A stretch of 44,674 nucleotides of DNA from positions 1 to 44,674 of the forward strand of contig JACQZZ010000024.1 of NCBI GenBank assembly GCA_016213625.1, given 5' to 3'. The position numbers and the translations under genes are program-made. Each line of letters opens with the position of its first letter. The first letter of the stretch is position 1. Of this stretch, positions 19,905 to 28,228 are shown piece after piece. The stretch is from Actinomycetota bacterium (GTDB taxonomy: Bacteria > Actinomycetota > Acidimicrobiia > Acidimicrobiales > Ilumatobacteraceae). The notes beneath the pieces were generated by a model that saw only the letters and a list, made by a program, of their open reading frames with translations, had not been told where the DNA came from and did not search any database.

Positions 19905-21098
19905 GTGAGCAGCTACACGTTCACTTCCGAGAGTGTCACCGAAGGTCACCCCGACAAGATGGCCGACCAGGTCAGCGACGCGGTGCTCGACGCCATCCTG
20001 CGCGAGGACCCCAACGGACGCGTGGCATGTGAGACGTTGCTCACCACAGGCCTGTGCGTCGTGGCCGGCGAGATCACCACCGAGGCCTACGTCGACATCC
20101 CGAAGCTGGCTCGCGAGGTCATCAACGGCATCGGGTACGACAACGCGCTCTACGGGTTCGACGGCAACACCTGTGGCGTCATCGTCAGCATCGACGAGCA
20201 GAGCCCCGACATCGCGCAGGGCGTCGACAAGAGCGAAGAGGTGCGCAGCGCCGGGGCCGCCGAGGACTACCTCGAGACCCAGGGCGCGGGCGACCAGGGC
20301 ATGATGTTCGGCTACGCGTGCGACGAGACGCCCGATCTCATGCCGCTGCCCATCTGGCTGGCCCACCGCCTCAGCGAGCGGCTGTCCGAGGTGCGCAAGG
20401 CCGGCGTGCTGCCCTACCTGCGTCCCGACGGCAAGACCCAGGTCACGGTGAACTACGAGAACGGTCGCCCCGTCAGCCTGTCGCACGTGCTCATCAGCAC
20501 CCAGCACCAGGACGGCATCGACCGCGACACGGTCATCCGCCCCGACCTCATCGAGCAGGTCATCCGGCCCATCATCCCGGCGCAGTTCGCCGACGACCAG
20601 TACATGGTGCACGTCAACCCCACCGGCAAGTTCGTCATCGGTGGTCCTCACGGCGACACCGGTCTCACCGGCCGCAAGATCATCGTCGACACGTACGGCG
20701 GCATGGGCCGTCACGGTGGCGGCGCCTTCAGCGGCAAGGACCCGAGCAAGGTCGACCGCTCCGCTGCGTACGCCGCCCGCTGGGTGGCCAAGCACGTGGT
20801 GGCCAGTGGCGCCGCGACGCGTTGTGAGGTGCAGGTGGCCTACGCCATCGGCGAAGCGCACCCGGTGAGCATCCTGGTCGAGACGTTCGGCACCGAGAAG
20901 GTCGAGAACGCCAAGATCGTCGCCGCAGTGCACGAGGTCTTCGACCTCCGCCCGGCAGCCATCGTGCGCGACCTCGACCTGAAGCGCCCGATCTACCAGC
21001 AGACCGCCGCGTACGGCCACTTCGGCCGCGACCGCGCCGATTTCACCTGGGAACACACCAGCCGCCTCGAGCAGTTCATGCGCGCCGTCGGCGTGTGA
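19905..21098 (+). CDS. metK: S-adenosylmethionine synthetase
   Basis: Forms SAM from methionine and ATP. The GTG start at 19905 follows AGGAG (19891-19895) by 9 nt and gives 397 residues starting [17 protein letters not shown], the family's opening. Conserved blocks are [37 protein letters not shown], the phosphate loop [19 protein letters not shown], and GHFGRD near the end. An in-frame earlier start (19863) lies inside coaBC and lacks support. No SAM riboswitch is recognisable upstream; the gap to coaBC is only 13 nt. A GTGA overlap leads into priA. Confidence 0.96.
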   Translation: MSSYTFTSESVTEGHPDKMADQVSDAVLDAILREDPNGRVACETLLTTGLCVVAGEITTEAYVDIPKLAREVINGIGYDNALYGFDGNTCGVIVSIDEQSPDIAQGVDKSEEVRSAGAAEDYLETQGAGDQGMMFGYACDETPDLMPLPIWLAHRLSERLSEVRKAGVLPYLRPDGKTQVTVNYENGRPVSLSHVLISTQHQDGIDRDTVIRPDLIEQVIRPIIPAQFADDQYMVHVNPTGKFVIGGPHGDTGLTGRKIIVDTYGGMGRHGGGAFSGKDPSKVDRSAAYAARWVAKHVVASGAATRCEVQVAYAIGEAHPVSILVETFGTEKVENAKIVAAVHEVFDLRPAAIVRDLDLKRPIYQQTAAYGHFGRDRADFTWEHTSRLEQFMRAVGV

Positions 21099-22816
21099 TC
21101 CCTTCGGGCGAGCACCCGCCCGCTCTGGTGGCCCGGGTCGTCCCCGACGTCACCGGGCTCGACAAGCAGTTCGACTACCTCGTCCCCGACACCATGCGCT
21201 CGCGTGTGGTCTCGGGGACGTTGGTTCGTGTGCCCCTGCACGGTCGCCGGGTCGGCGGCTGGGTGGTGTCGGTCGGGCCACCCGACCCGCAGGTGCCGAC
21301 CGAGAAGTTGGTGCCCATCGCAAAGGTGTCGTCCGTGGGGCCGCCGGCCGAGGTCGTCGAGTTGGCCCGTTGGGCGGCCGACCGCTGGGGCGCACCGCGG
21401 ATCCGACCATTCCTGGTCGCTGCACAACCTCCCTCGATGGTGCCGTCGCTGCCGGCGGCGCGTCGGTCGGTCGTCCCCGATGGGCGTCAGGTCGCCACGG
21501 GCGTCCGCCGCACCACGCCGCTCACCGACCCGTTGCCGATGTTGGTCGACATCGCCCGGTCGGGCCCGTGCATCGTGGTGCACCCCACACCCGCCGCGAC
21601 GCGGGCGATCGCCAGCCGGCTGCGCAAGGCCGGTCTGCGGGTGGCGTTGCTCCCCGACGAGTGGGCCCTCGCGGCGGCTGGGGTCGATGTGGTGGTGGGC
21701 ACCAGGACCGCGGTGTGGGCGCCGTGCCCCGACCTCGCGTCCGTCGTCGTGCTCGACGAGCACGACGAGGGGTTGCAGGAGGAGCGCACACCCACGTGGC
21801 ATGCCCGCGACGTGGCCATCGAGCGCTGCGATCGAGTGGGAGCGGCCTGCGTGCTCGTGTCGCCGTGCCCCACCCTCGCCGCCCTGCACTGGGCCGGTCA
21901 CCGCGTCGTCGAGCCCTCGGCGAGCGAGGCGGTGCACGGGTGGCCGTTCCTCGAGATCGTCGATCGATCCGACGAAGAGCCGTGGAAGCGTTCGCTGGTG
22001 AGTTCGCCGCTCATCGCCACGTTGCGCGATCGCGGTGCGCGGGTGGTCTGCGTGCTCAACACCTCCGGGAGGGCGCGCCTGGTGGCGTGTCGGTCCTGCA
22101 AGTCGCTGCAACGCTGCGAGAAGTGCGAGGCCGCGGTCGCACTCGACGACCGCGGGCTGTTCGTCTGCGGCAGGTGCGGCACCGAGCGCCCCCAGGTCTG
22201 TCAGCGATGCGGCTCGGGCGCGATGGCATTGGTGAAACCGGGGGTCACCCGTCTGCGCGAGGAGCTCGAGGCGGCGGCGAATCGTGCGGTGGTCGCGGTC
22301 ACGGGGGAGAGCGAGAAGCTTCCTGATGCCGACGTCTACGTGGGCACCGAGGCCGTGCTGCATCGCGTCCGCAACATCGACATCGTGGCGTTCCTCGACT
22401 TCGACGCCGAACTCCTCGCCCCCCGCTATCGGGCGGTCGAACACTCTCTGGCTCTCCTGGTCCGTGCCGGACGCCTGGTGGGCAGCCGCGAGCGTGGAGG
22501 TCGAGTGATGGTGCAGACGTTCACCCCGCACCACCCTCTGCTGGCCGCGGTGCAGCTGTCCGACCCGTCGCGCATCGACGCCGCCGAGTTGGCCCGCCGC
22601 GAGATGCTCGGCCTCCCGCCGTATCGCGCGCTGGCGGTGGTGGAGGGCGCCGACGCCGAGGAGTTCGCCGCGGCCACCGGCCTCGAATGGGCCCCCACCG
22701 CCAAGGGTGCGCTGGTCCGCGCCGACACGTGGATGCACCTCGGCCGCGCGCTCGCATCCACGGTTCGCCCCAAGGGCAGCCGGCTCAGGGTCGAGGTCGA
22801 CCCGCCGCGGGCCTAG
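21095..22816 (+). CDS. priA: Probable replication restart protein PriA (N'), degenerate helicase
   Basis: The actinobacterial form of PriA, 573 residues versus about 730 in E. coli. The N-terminal 3'-DNA-binding domain ([18 protein letters not shown]) is clear. Eight zinc-ligand cysteines are seen in [13 protein letters not shown] and [16 protein letters not shown], and the DEAH-box region reads [14 protein letters not shown]. The Walker A loop G-x-x-G-x-G-K-T is absent where it should occur (after residue 145, [17 protein letters not shown]), so ATP-driven unwinding is unlikely. This loss is common to actinobacterial PriA as I recall. It overlaps metK by 4 bp and ends convergent with the RsmC-like gene. 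Confidence 0.9.
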   Translation: MIPSGEHPPALVARVVPDVTGLDKQFDYLVPDTMRSRVVSGTLVRVPLHGRRVGGWVVSVGPPDPQVPTEKLVPIAKVSSVGPPAEVVELARWAADRWGAPRIRPFLVAAQPPSMVPSLPAARRSVVPDGRQVATGVRRTTPLTDPLPMLVDIARSGPCIVVHPTPAATRAIASRLRKAGLRVALLPDEWALAAAGVDVVVGTRTAVWAPCPDLASVVVLDEHDEGLQEERTPTWHARDVAIERCDRVGAACVLVSPCPTLAALHWAGHRVVEPSASEAVHGWPFLEIVDRSDEEPWKRSLVSSPLIATLRDRGARVVCVLNTSGRARLVACRSCKSLQRCEKCEAAVALDDRGLFVCGRCGTERPQVCQRCGSGAMALVKPGVTRLREELEAAANRAVVAVTGESEKLPDADVYVGTEAVLHRVRNIDIVAFLDFDAELLAPRYRAVEHSLALLVRAGRLVGSRERGGRVMVQTFTPHHPLLAAVQLSDPSRIDAAELARREMLGLPPYRALAVVEGADAEEFAAATGLEWAPTAKGALVRADTWMHLGRALASTVRPKGSRLRVEVDPPRA

Positions 22817-23424
22817 CGGTGCGCAGCATGGCTGCGCAGGATGCGGTAGCCCGACGACGACGCCAAACGGTCGGTCGGGAAGCCCTCCGCAGCCAGCCAG
22901 GTCTGCAGCGAGTCGCTGCCGAGGTGTTTGTGCACCACCAACAGCGCGTGGCCGTCGTCGTCGAGCCGGTCGAGCCAGCGGCGCAGCATGGCGTGGAGCG
23001 CCGGTTTGCCGATGCGGATCGCCGGGTTGCTCCAGATGGTGGCAAATCGTGTGCCCTCGGGGACGTCGTCGGGTGCGCACACCCTCACGTTCGGGCACCC
23101 GTTGCGCTCGGCGTTCGTCCGGCACAGGTCGCGGGCGCGCTCGTTCACATCGACCGCCCACACGGTGGCGGCGGGTGACCGCCGAGCCATCGTCAGCGCG
23201 ATGGCGCCGGTGCCGCACCCGATGTCGAGCAGGTCACCGGCCGCTGCAGGGGCCGGTGCCTTCAGCAACAGCAGCTTGGTGCCGGCATCCACTCGGTCGT
23301 AGCCGAACACTCCACGGTCGGTCTGCAGCGTCAGGGTGAGGTCGGGCAGCAGCAAGGTGACCTCGCGCGGCGCCGACTCGGTGGTGGGTTCTTCGTCGAA
23401 GTAGTGGGAACCGGGCGCTGACAT
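22813..23424 (-). CDS. RsmC-like class I SAM-dependent methyltransferase
   Basis: A 203-residue single-domain methyltransferase of the MTS/RsmC-RlmG type, which methylates guanine N2 in rRNA in characterised cases. The N-terminal LQTDRGVFGYDRVDAGTKLLL and the SAM loop LLDIGCGTGAIALTMA are typical. The catalytic N-P-P-Y/F/I motif reads IWSNPAIRIGK, so the second proline is replaced by alanine. It lacks the N-terminal pseudo-domain of enteric RsmC. Its start region is divergent from def (20 nt apart). Its stop overlaps that of priA. The rRNA target is inferred from the family. Confidence 0.82.
   Translation of the reverse strand: MSAPGSHYFDEEPTTESAPREVTLLLPDLTLTLQTDRGVFGYDRVDAGTKLLLLKAPAPAAAGDLLDIGCGTGAIALTMARRSPAATVWAVDVNERARDLCRTNAERNGCPNVRVCAPDDVPEGTRFATIWSNPAIRIGKPALHAMLRRWLDRLDDDGHALLVVHKHLGSDSLQTWLAAEGFPTDRLASSSGYRILRSHAAHR
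22820..22838. other. 8-bp inverted repeat just past the priA stop
   Basis: TGCGCAGC (22820-22827) and GCTGCGCA (22831-22838) form a perfect stem around ATG. It begins 4 nt after the priA stop and lies within the 3' coding end of the convergent methyltransferase gene. It could help terminate priA transcription, but no T tract follows. Confidence 0.35.
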
Positions 23425-23431
23425 CGCTCGC

Positions 23432-23437
23432 TAGCCT
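23432..23437 (+). promoter_or_regulatory. Candidate -10 box (TAGCCT) of a leaderless def transcript
   Basis: TAGCCT ends 7 nt before the def ATG, the same hexamer and gap as at aroC and hisG. It lies in the 20-nt gap between divergent genes, where a promoter is needed. No Shine-Dalgarno or -35 is evident. Confidence 0.55.
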
Positions 23438-23444
23438 TGCAGGC

Positions 23445-23969
23445 ATGGCGCAGCAGATCCGCACCTTCGGCGACCCGGTGCTGAAGACCAAGGCTTCCCC
23501 GGTCACCGAGATCGACGGCAAGGTCGCGCGCCTCGTCGACGACATGTTCGATTCGCTGTACAGCACCGACACCGGTGTGGCCCTCGCTGCGCCGCAGATC
23601 GGTGTGCAGAAGCAGATCGTGGTCTGGGACATCGACGACCAGGCGATGGCCATCATCAACCCGGTCGTCGTCGAGTCCGACGGTGAGTTCGTCTACACCG
23701 AGGGCTGCCTCAGCATTCCCGACCTGTACGTCGACATCCTCCGCCCCAACAAGGTGCTCGTCCGTGGCGTCACCATCGACGGCGACGAGGTCGAGATCGA
23801 GGCCGACGAGTTCATGGGCCGCATGTTCCAGCACGAGATCGATCACCTGAACGGCGTGCTCATGTTCGACCGCATGACCCCCGACCAGCGCAAGGAAGCG
23901 ATGTCCGAGTACCGCCGCCTGCAGGAGACCCCTCAGGCGCCGCCGCGCCGTCGTCTCCGTCTGAAGTGA
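23445..23969 (+). CDS. def: Peptide deformylase
   Basis: Removes the formyl group from nascent N-terminal methionine. The 174-residue metalloenzyme has all three motifs: GVALAAPQIGVQ (motif 1), EGCLSIP with the metal-binding cysteine (motif 2), and QHEIDHLNGVLM with the two metal-binding histidines and catalytic glutamate (motif 3). The C-terminus ends in a basic PPRRRLRLK tail. It starts the def-fmt-rsmB string, a natural grouping with methionyl-tRNA formylation. No Shine-Dalgarno is seen, and a leaderless start from TAGCCT is likely. Confidence 0.96.
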   Translation: MAQQIRTFGDPVLKTKASPVTEIDGKVARLVDDMFDSLYSTDTGVALAAPQIGVQKQIVVWDIDDQAMAIINPVVVESDGEFVYTEGCLSIPDLYVDILRPNKVLVRGVTIDGDEVEIEADEFMGRMFQHEIDHLNGVLMFDRMTPDQRKEAMSEYRRLQETPQAPPRRRLRLK

Positions 23970-23979
23970 GGTGCCGCTG

Positions 23980-24813
23980 ATGCGGCGCCGTCTGGCGTAC
24001 TTCGGCACGCCGGCCATGGCCGTGCCGCCGCTGCAGGCACTCGTCGCCGCGGGCCACGACATCGCACTCGTCGTCACCCGCGCCGACAAGCGGCGCGGCC
24101 GTGGCAGCGAGCTCAGCCCGAGCCCGGTGAAGGCCGCAGCGCTCGAACTGGGTCTGCCCGTCAGTCACGATGTCGACGACGTCCTCGGTCTCGGTGTCGA
24201 GCTGGGTGTGGTGGTCGCGTTCGGTCAACTCATCCGACCCCACGTGTTGGCGGAAGTACCGATGGTGAATCTCCACTTCTCGCTGCTGCCCCGCTGGCGT
24301 GGCGCGGCTCCGGTGGAACGAGCGCTCCTCGCCGGCGACCAGGAGACCGGTGTGTGCCTCATGCGACTCGAGGAGGGGCTCGACACCGGGCCGGTGCTCG
24401 ACACGGTACGGGTGCCCATCGGGCCGCGTGTCACGGCGAACGAACTCCGAGCGCAGCTGGTGCAGGTGGGGACCGAGCAGCTCGTCCGCGCGCTGGCCGC
24501 ACCGCTGGGCGCCGCCGTTCCGCAGGACGGTGAGCCCACCTATGCGGCCAAGATCCAGCCGGCCGAGCTCCGCATCGACTGGTCACGTCCCATCGAAGAG
24601 ATCGACCGACTGGTGCGGCTGGGGGGAGCGTGGACCACCTTCCGGGGCAAACGGGTGAAGGTGCACGTCGCCGAACTCGGCGAGGCGCCGGAGCAGCTGC
24701 CGCCCACACCCGGGCTACGGCTCGTCACCGTGCAACCCGAGGGGAAGGCCCCCATGCCGTTCACCGACTTCGCCCGCGGCGCGCGGCCTCAGCCCGACGA
24801 GCACTTCGAATGA
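23980..24813 (+). CDS. fmt: Methionyl-tRNA formyltransferase
   Basis: Formylates Met-tRNA-fMet with 10-formyl-THF. The chosen ATG at 23980 gives MRRRLAYFGTPAMAVPPL, the family's N-terminus; an in-frame GTG at 23971 would add three residues. Catalytic residues are visible in VVAFGQLIRPHVL and VNLHFSLLPRWRGAAPVERALLAG (Asn, His) and in EEGLDTGPVL (Asp). The C-terminal OB-like domain is reduced, so the protein has 277 residues against about 310 usually. It follows def by 10 nt and overlaps rsmB by 4 bp (ATGA). Confidence 0.94.
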   Translation: MRRRLAYFGTPAMAVPPLQALVAAGHDIALVVTRADKRRGRGSELSPSPVKAAALELGLPVSHDVDDVLGLGVELGVVVAFGQLIRPHVLAEVPMVNLHFSLLPRWRGAAPVERALLAGDQETGVCLMRLEEGLDTGPVLDTVRVPIGPRVTANELRAQLVQVGTEQLVRALAAPLGAAVPQDGEPTYAAKIQPAELRIDWSRPIEEIDRLVRLGGAWTTFRGKRVKVHVAELGEAPEQLPPTPGLRLVTVQPEGKAPMPFTDFARGARPQPDEHFE

Positions 24814-25919
24814 CCCCGTCCGCTCGCCTCGTGGCATTTCGCTGCCTGCAGCGCATCGACCACGAAGGTGCCTACGCGAACCTCGTGGTCAACGCCGAAC
24901 TGCAGCGTTCGAAGCTCAGCGAACGCGATCGCAAGTTCGTCACCGAGTTGGTGTACGGCACCACCCGCATGCGCCGCGCGTGCGACGCGCTCGTCGACCG
25001 ATTCGTGGCCACCGAACCGTCCCCAGAGGTGCGCACCGTGCTCCGCTTGGGCGCATATCAGCTGCACTACGCCGGCGTCGCGCCCCATGCGGCCGTGGGC
25101 GAGACCGTCGAGCTCGCGCCCAAGCGAGCTCGAGGTTTCGTCAATGCCGTGCTCCGCCGGGTGTCGTCCGCCGACATCGCGTGGCCCAGTGAAGCCGTTC
25201 GGCTCAGCTATCCCGACTGGATCGTCGAGCGGCTCGTCACCGAGCTGGGTCACGACGACGCCATGGCCTCGCTCGCCGCGATGAACGAAGCGCCCACCGT
25301 CACCGAGCGTGAAGACGGGTACATCCAGGACCTCGGGTCGCAGTGGGTGGCCGCCGCGGTGCCAGCCGTCGAGGGCGAGCTGGTGCTCGATGTGTGCGCG
25401 GCACCCGGAGGCAAGGCCACGGCCATCGCCGCAACGGGCGCTGTGGTTGTTGCCGCCGATCTGCAGCCGCAACGAGTCGGTCTCATCGCTGCCAACGTGG
25501 TGAACACGCGCCAGCGGGCCGTGCTGCCGGTGGTGGCCGATGGCACCCTCCCGCCGTTCGCCGCCGAGTCGTTCCATCACGTGCTCATCGACGCACCGTG
25601 CAGTGGCCTCGGTACCCTGCGCCGACGTGCCGACGCTCGCTGGCGCATCACCCCCGCCGACGTCACCGAGCTCGTCGCGCTGCAACAGCACCTCATCGAC
25701 GCCAGTGCGCCGCTCGTGCGGCCCGGGGGCACGCTCGTCTACAGCGTGTGCACCCTTCTCGCCGACGAATCCGTGCACCATCGAGTGCCCGACGACTTCG
25801 AGGTGATCGTCGATCGACCGGCAGGGGAGTGGCGCCCACTCGGCGTCGGCTGGCGGGTCCTGCCCCACGACGCAGGAACCGACGGCATGATCGTGGTTCG
25901 GTACCGTAAGCGGTCATGA
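24810..25919 (+). CDS. rsmB: 16S rRNA m5C967 methyltransferase RsmB (Sun family)
   Basis: Methylates cytosine 967 in 16S rRNA in E. coli. The N-terminal NusB-like domain (ARLVAFRCLQRIDHEGAYAN, LGAYQLHYAGVAPHAAVGE) is followed by the SAM domain with VLDVCAAPGGKATAIA, LIDAPCSGLGTLRRR and the catalytic cysteine in LVYSVCTLL. The protein has 369 residues against about 430. The missing stretch is the region between NEAPTVTERE and DGYIQDLGSQWVA, where homologues carry an L-R-V-N-containing segment. An ATGA overlap joins it to fmt and another joins it to mog. Confidence 0.92.
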   Translation: MTPSARLVAFRCLQRIDHEGAYANLVVNAELQRSKLSERDRKFVTELVYGTTRMRRACDALVDRFVATEPSPEVRTVLRLGAYQLHYAGVAPHAAVGETVELAPKRARGFVNAVLRRVSSADIAWPSEAVRLSYPDWIVERLVTELGHDDAMASLAAMNEAPTVTEREDGYIQDLGSQWVAAAVPAVEGELVLDVCAAPGGKATAIAATGAVVVAADLQPQRVGLIAANVVNTRQRAVLPVVADGTLPPFAAESFHHVLIDAPCSGLGTLRRRADARWRITPADVTELVALQQHLIDASAPLVRPGGTLVYSVCTLLADESVHHRVPDDFEVIVDRPAGEWRPLGVGWRVLPHDAGTDGMIVVRYRKRS

Positions 25920-26398
25920 CCGACCAGCCCCGCCTCCTCGCCAAGGTCCTCACCGTCAGCGACGGCGTCATCGCCGGCACCCGCGTCGACACCAGTGGCA
26001 CGGCGCTCGTCGCGCTCCTCGAGGCCAACGGGTTCGACGTCGTCGAGCAACACACCGTGGCCGACGGCGCCGAGAACGTGGCCATGGCGCTGCGCTCGCT
26101 CACCGATGGGTTCGCCGGAGCGGTCGTCTCCACCGGCGGCACCGGGTTCGCCCCGCGCGACCAGACCCCTGAGGGCACGCGTGCCGTCATCGAGCGCGAA
26201 GCACCCGGACTGGCGGAGGCGATGCGCCTCGTGAACCCGCTCGGCAGGTTGTCACGTGGCATCGTCGGCGTGCGCGGCCAGTCCATCATCTGCAACACGC
26301 CCGGCTCGCCGAAGGGATGCGTCGAGCAACTCACGGCCATCCTCGACGTGCTGCCGCACGCACTTCGGCTGCTGGCCGATACTCCCACGCAGCACTGA
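25916..26398 (+). CDS. mog: MogA/MoaB-family molybdopterin biosynthesis protein
   Basis: Members adenylylate molybdopterin before molybdenum insertion (MogA); some MoaB proteins have no settled role. The 160-residue protein shows LTVSDGVIAGTRVDTSG, the substrate-binding VVSTGGTGFAPRDQTPEGT and NTPGSPKGCVEQL. No other molybdenum cofactor gene is nearby. The start overlaps rsmB by 4 bp. TACCGT (25902-25907) lies 8 nt before the ATG and may add a promoter. MogA versus MoaB cannot be separated by eye. Confidence 0.88.
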   Translation: MTDQPRLLAKVLTVSDGVIAGTRVDTSGTALVALLEANGFDVVEQHTVADGAENVAMALRSLTDGFAGAVVSTGGTGFAPRDQTPEGTRAVIEREAPGLAEAMRLVNPLGRLSRGIVGVRGQSIICNTPGSPKGCVEQLTAILDVLPHALRLLADTPTQH

Positions 26399-26410
26399 CG
26401 GGTCTGCCGC

Positions 26411-26416
26411 TAGCCT
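26411..26416 (+). promoter_or_regulatory. Candidate -10 box (TAGCCT) of a leaderless hisG transcript
   Basis: TAGCCT ends 7 nt before the GTG start of hisG, matching aroC and def exactly in hexamer and spacing. CCCCGGA before the start is a poor Shine-Dalgarno. The gap after mog is 25 nt. Confidence 0.55.
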
Positions 26417-26423
26417 CCCCGGA

Positions 26424-27299
26424 GTGCTGAAGCTCGTACTCCCCAAGGGCTCGCTGGAGAAGGCGACGCTCGAGTTGTTCGACGCGGCCGACCTGCCGGT
26501 GATCCGGTCGTCGTCGGTCGACTACAAGGCGTCCATCGACGACCCGCGCATCTCCGAGGTGCGCATCCTGCGTCCTCAGGAGATCCCCACCTACGTCAAG
26601 GAGGGATTGTTCGACATCGGCATCACCGGTCGCGACTGGGTGGAGGAGACGGCGTCCGACGTGGTCAGCCTCGGCGAGCTGCAGTACAGCAAGGCCACCT
26701 CGCTGCCCATCAAGGTGGTCGTCGCCGTTGCCGGTGATTCGCCGGTCACCTCGGTGGAGCAGCTGCCCCAGGGTGTGCGGGTGAGCACCGAGTATCCCGA
26801 ACTCACCCGTCGGTTCTTCGCCGAGAAGGGCATCGATGCCGACATCCGGCTCAGCTACGGGGCCAGCGAGGCGAAGATCCCCGACATCGCCGACTGCATC
26901 GTCGACATCACCGAGACCGGGCGAGCCCTGCGGGCGGCCGGGCTGCGCATCATCGACGAGATCCTGCAGAGCTACACCGAGGTGGTCGCGAACCGTGCCG
27001 CCCATGACGACCCCGTGAAGCGTCACGCGATGGGCCAGCTGATGACCCTGCTCAACGGCACCCTCGACGCCCGCGGCAAGGTGCTCGTGAAGATGAACGT
27101 GGGGCGCGATTCGCTCGAGGCGGTCATCGCCTTGCTGCCCAGCATGAAGTCGCCCACGGTCAACCCGCTGGCCGGCGATGGCGGGTACGCGGTCGAGACG
27201 GTCGTCGCCAAGCGCCAGATCAACACGCTCATCCCAGCCCTGAAGGACGCCGGAGCGACCGGCATCCTCGAGCTGCCGATCTCGAAGATCATCCCGTGA
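26424..27299 (+). CDS. hisG: ATP phosphoribosyltransferase, long form HisG
   Basis: Catalyses the first step of histidine synthesis, joining ATP and PRPP. The GTG start at 26424 gives VLKLVLPKGSLEKATLELF, the conserved N-terminus, and 291 residues. That length marks the long (HisG-L) form with a C-terminal regulatory domain for histidine feedback (from about residue 215: KVLVKMNVGRDSLEAVI). The PRPP loop is DCIVDITETGRALRAAG. No HisZ is needed for the long form. Other his genes are not in the window. It overlaps the next small gene by 4 bp. Confidence 0.95.
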   Translation: MLKLVLPKGSLEKATLELFDAADLPVIRSSSVDYKASIDDPRISEVRILRPQEIPTYVKEGLFDIGITGRDWVEETASDVVSLGELQYSKATSLPIKVVVAVAGDSPVTSVEQLPQGVRVSTEYPELTRRFFAEKGIDADIRLSYGASEAKIPDIADCIVDITETGRALRAAGLRIIDEILQSYTEVVANRAAHDDPVKRHAMGQLMTLLNGTLDARGKVLVKMNVGRDSLEAVIALLPSMKSPTVNPLAGDGGYAVETVVAKRQINTLIPALKDAGATGILELPISKIIP

Positions 27300-27499
27300 A
27301 CACGCTGTCGGGCACCGTCGCCGCCTTCGACCGCGAGGTCGGGCTGGGCATCATCGCCACTGCCGACACCACGAGCTACACCTTTCACTGCATCGAGATC
27401 GCCGATGGCAGCCGCGACATCGCCGTCGGCACGCAGGTCACGTTCTCGCTCATCGGCAAACTCGGTCGCTACGAGGCCGCGCGCATCACCCCGGCGTGA
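27296..27499 (+). CDS. Small cold-shock-domain-like protein
   Basis: A 67-residue protein that opens SGTVAAFDREVGLGIIATAD and continues with VGTQVTFSLIGKLGRYEAARITP. This is the spacing and strand pattern of a cold-shock/OB fold. The RNP-1 and RNP-2 aromatic motifs of true Csp proteins are not conserved, so nucleic acid binding is uncertain. It is coupled by 4-bp overlaps to hisG upstream and to the ATL-like gene downstream. Function is unknown. Confidence 0.7.
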   Translation: MNTLSGTVAAFDREVGLGIIATADTTSYTFHCIEIADGSRDIAVGTQVTFSLIGKLGRYEAARITPA

Positions 27500-27801
27500 G
27501 CCACTCCGTCCGCGACCAGCGCATTCTCGACGTCATCCGGTCGCTGCGCGAGGGCGAAGTGGTCACCTACGGCGACATCGCCGCCGATGCGGGCTACCCG
27601 AAGCTCAGCCGTCTGGTCGGTCGCCTGCTGGCGCTCACCGACGACGACCTGCCGTGGTGGCGCGTGGTGAACAGCGCAGGGCGCCTCGTCCCGGGCCACG
27701 AGCCGGAACAGTCGCAACTCCTGCGAGCCGAAGGCGTCACCGTGAGCGATGGTCGAGTGCGGCGCGCGCCGGTGGGCCGGTTCAGCCGGCGGAGTTCTTG
27801 A
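27496..27801 (+). CDS. Alkyltransferase-like (ATL) MGMT DNA-binding-domain protein
   Basis: A 101-residue homologue of the C-terminal domain of O6-alkylguanine-DNA alkyltransferase. RILDVIRSLREGEVVTYGDIAADAGYP is the helix-turn-helix region, followed by LVGRLL and LPWWRVVNSAGRL. The acceptor cysteine of MGMT (PCHRV) is tryptophan here, as in ATL proteins (PWHRV), and the next histidine is also tryptophan. It should therefore bind DNA lesions without repairing them, perhaps signalling to excision repair; that is family-based inference. It overlaps the cold-shock-like gene by 4 bp and the convergent DUF1844 gene by 20 bp. Confidence 0.85.
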   Translation: MSHSVRDQRILDVIRSLREGEVVTYGDIAADAGYPKLSRLVGRLLALTDDDLPWWRVVNSAGRLVPGHEPEQSQLLRAEGVTVSDGRVRRAPVGRFSRRSS

Positions 27802-28099
27802 TCTGCACGAACGCGATGCGGATGTTGCTGAGCGCCTCGGCCATGGTCACGGAGTCGGGGCCGAGACGTTCGCCCAGTCCTTCCACCAGGCAGGCAAGGG
27901 CGTCGATGGCCAGGGCCGCCTCGTGCAGGCGTGGAGGGGTGGCACTCAGATGGATCGCCGCCAACTCGTAGAGCCCCATCACGTGGTTGGTGACCACCAC
28001 TTCGACCGGAACCTCGGCCAGACGGGCTCGTGCGTCGCGATAGGCGGATTCGGCGTCATCGAGAACGCTCTCGTCGAGAGGGGTGTCATCGCTGGTCAC
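27782..28099 (-). CDS. DUF1844 family protein
   Basis: A 105-residue acidic helical protein of unknown function. The family core is VVVTNHVMGLYELAAIHLS followed by AALAIDALACLVEGLGERLG and LSNIRIAFVQIKN. The GTG at 28099 is chosen over an upstream in-frame start because it lies exactly 7 nt from a TAGGGT -10-like box. The DUF1844-infC divergent pairing is frequent in actinobacteria, as I recall. It shares a ~210-nt intergenic region with the infC leader. Confidence 0.8.
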   Translation of the reverse strand: MTSDDTPLDESVLDDAESAYRDARARLAEVPVEVVVTNHVMGLYELAAIHLSATPPRLHEAALAIDALACLVEGLGERLGPDSVTMAEALSNIRIAFVQIKNSAG

Positions 28100-28106
28100 G
28101 AGTGGT

Positions 28107-28112
28107 ACCCTA
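28107..28112 (-). promoter_or_regulatory. Candidate -10 box (TAGGGT, minus strand) for DUF1844
   Basis: On the minus strand TAGGGT is followed by 7 nt and then the GTG start of DUF1844. This is the same TANNNT-N7-start arrangement found at aroC, def and hisG, and it predicts a leaderless mRNA. Confidence 0.5.
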
Positions 28113-28213
28113 TCGGCCTGACAACTGAGGCGAAGTGGGAGTCGCGTGCGACATCCCCACCCGGCCACCGGCTCTTTCGGGTTCAGGTGCGCTCCGGGTC
28201 ATCGAAGAATGCG

Positions 28214-28219
28214 TAGCAT
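28214..28219 (+). promoter_or_regulatory. Candidate -10 box (TAGCAT) for the infC operon
   Basis: TAGCAT fits TANNNT and ends 9 nt before an ATG at 28229 that opens a short leader ORF. It would start a transcript about 85 nt ahead of infC. No clear -35 is seen. The region 28100-28213 before it shows nothing else recognisable apart from the divergent DUF1844 promoter. Confidence 0.4.
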
Positions 28220-28228
28220 GCCGCGTTG

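Noticed and set aside
24630..24809. An N-terminal extension of rsmB by 60 codons
   Set aside because: The extension lies inside fmt in another frame, and the ATG at 24810 gives both the conserved RsmB start and an ATGA overlap.
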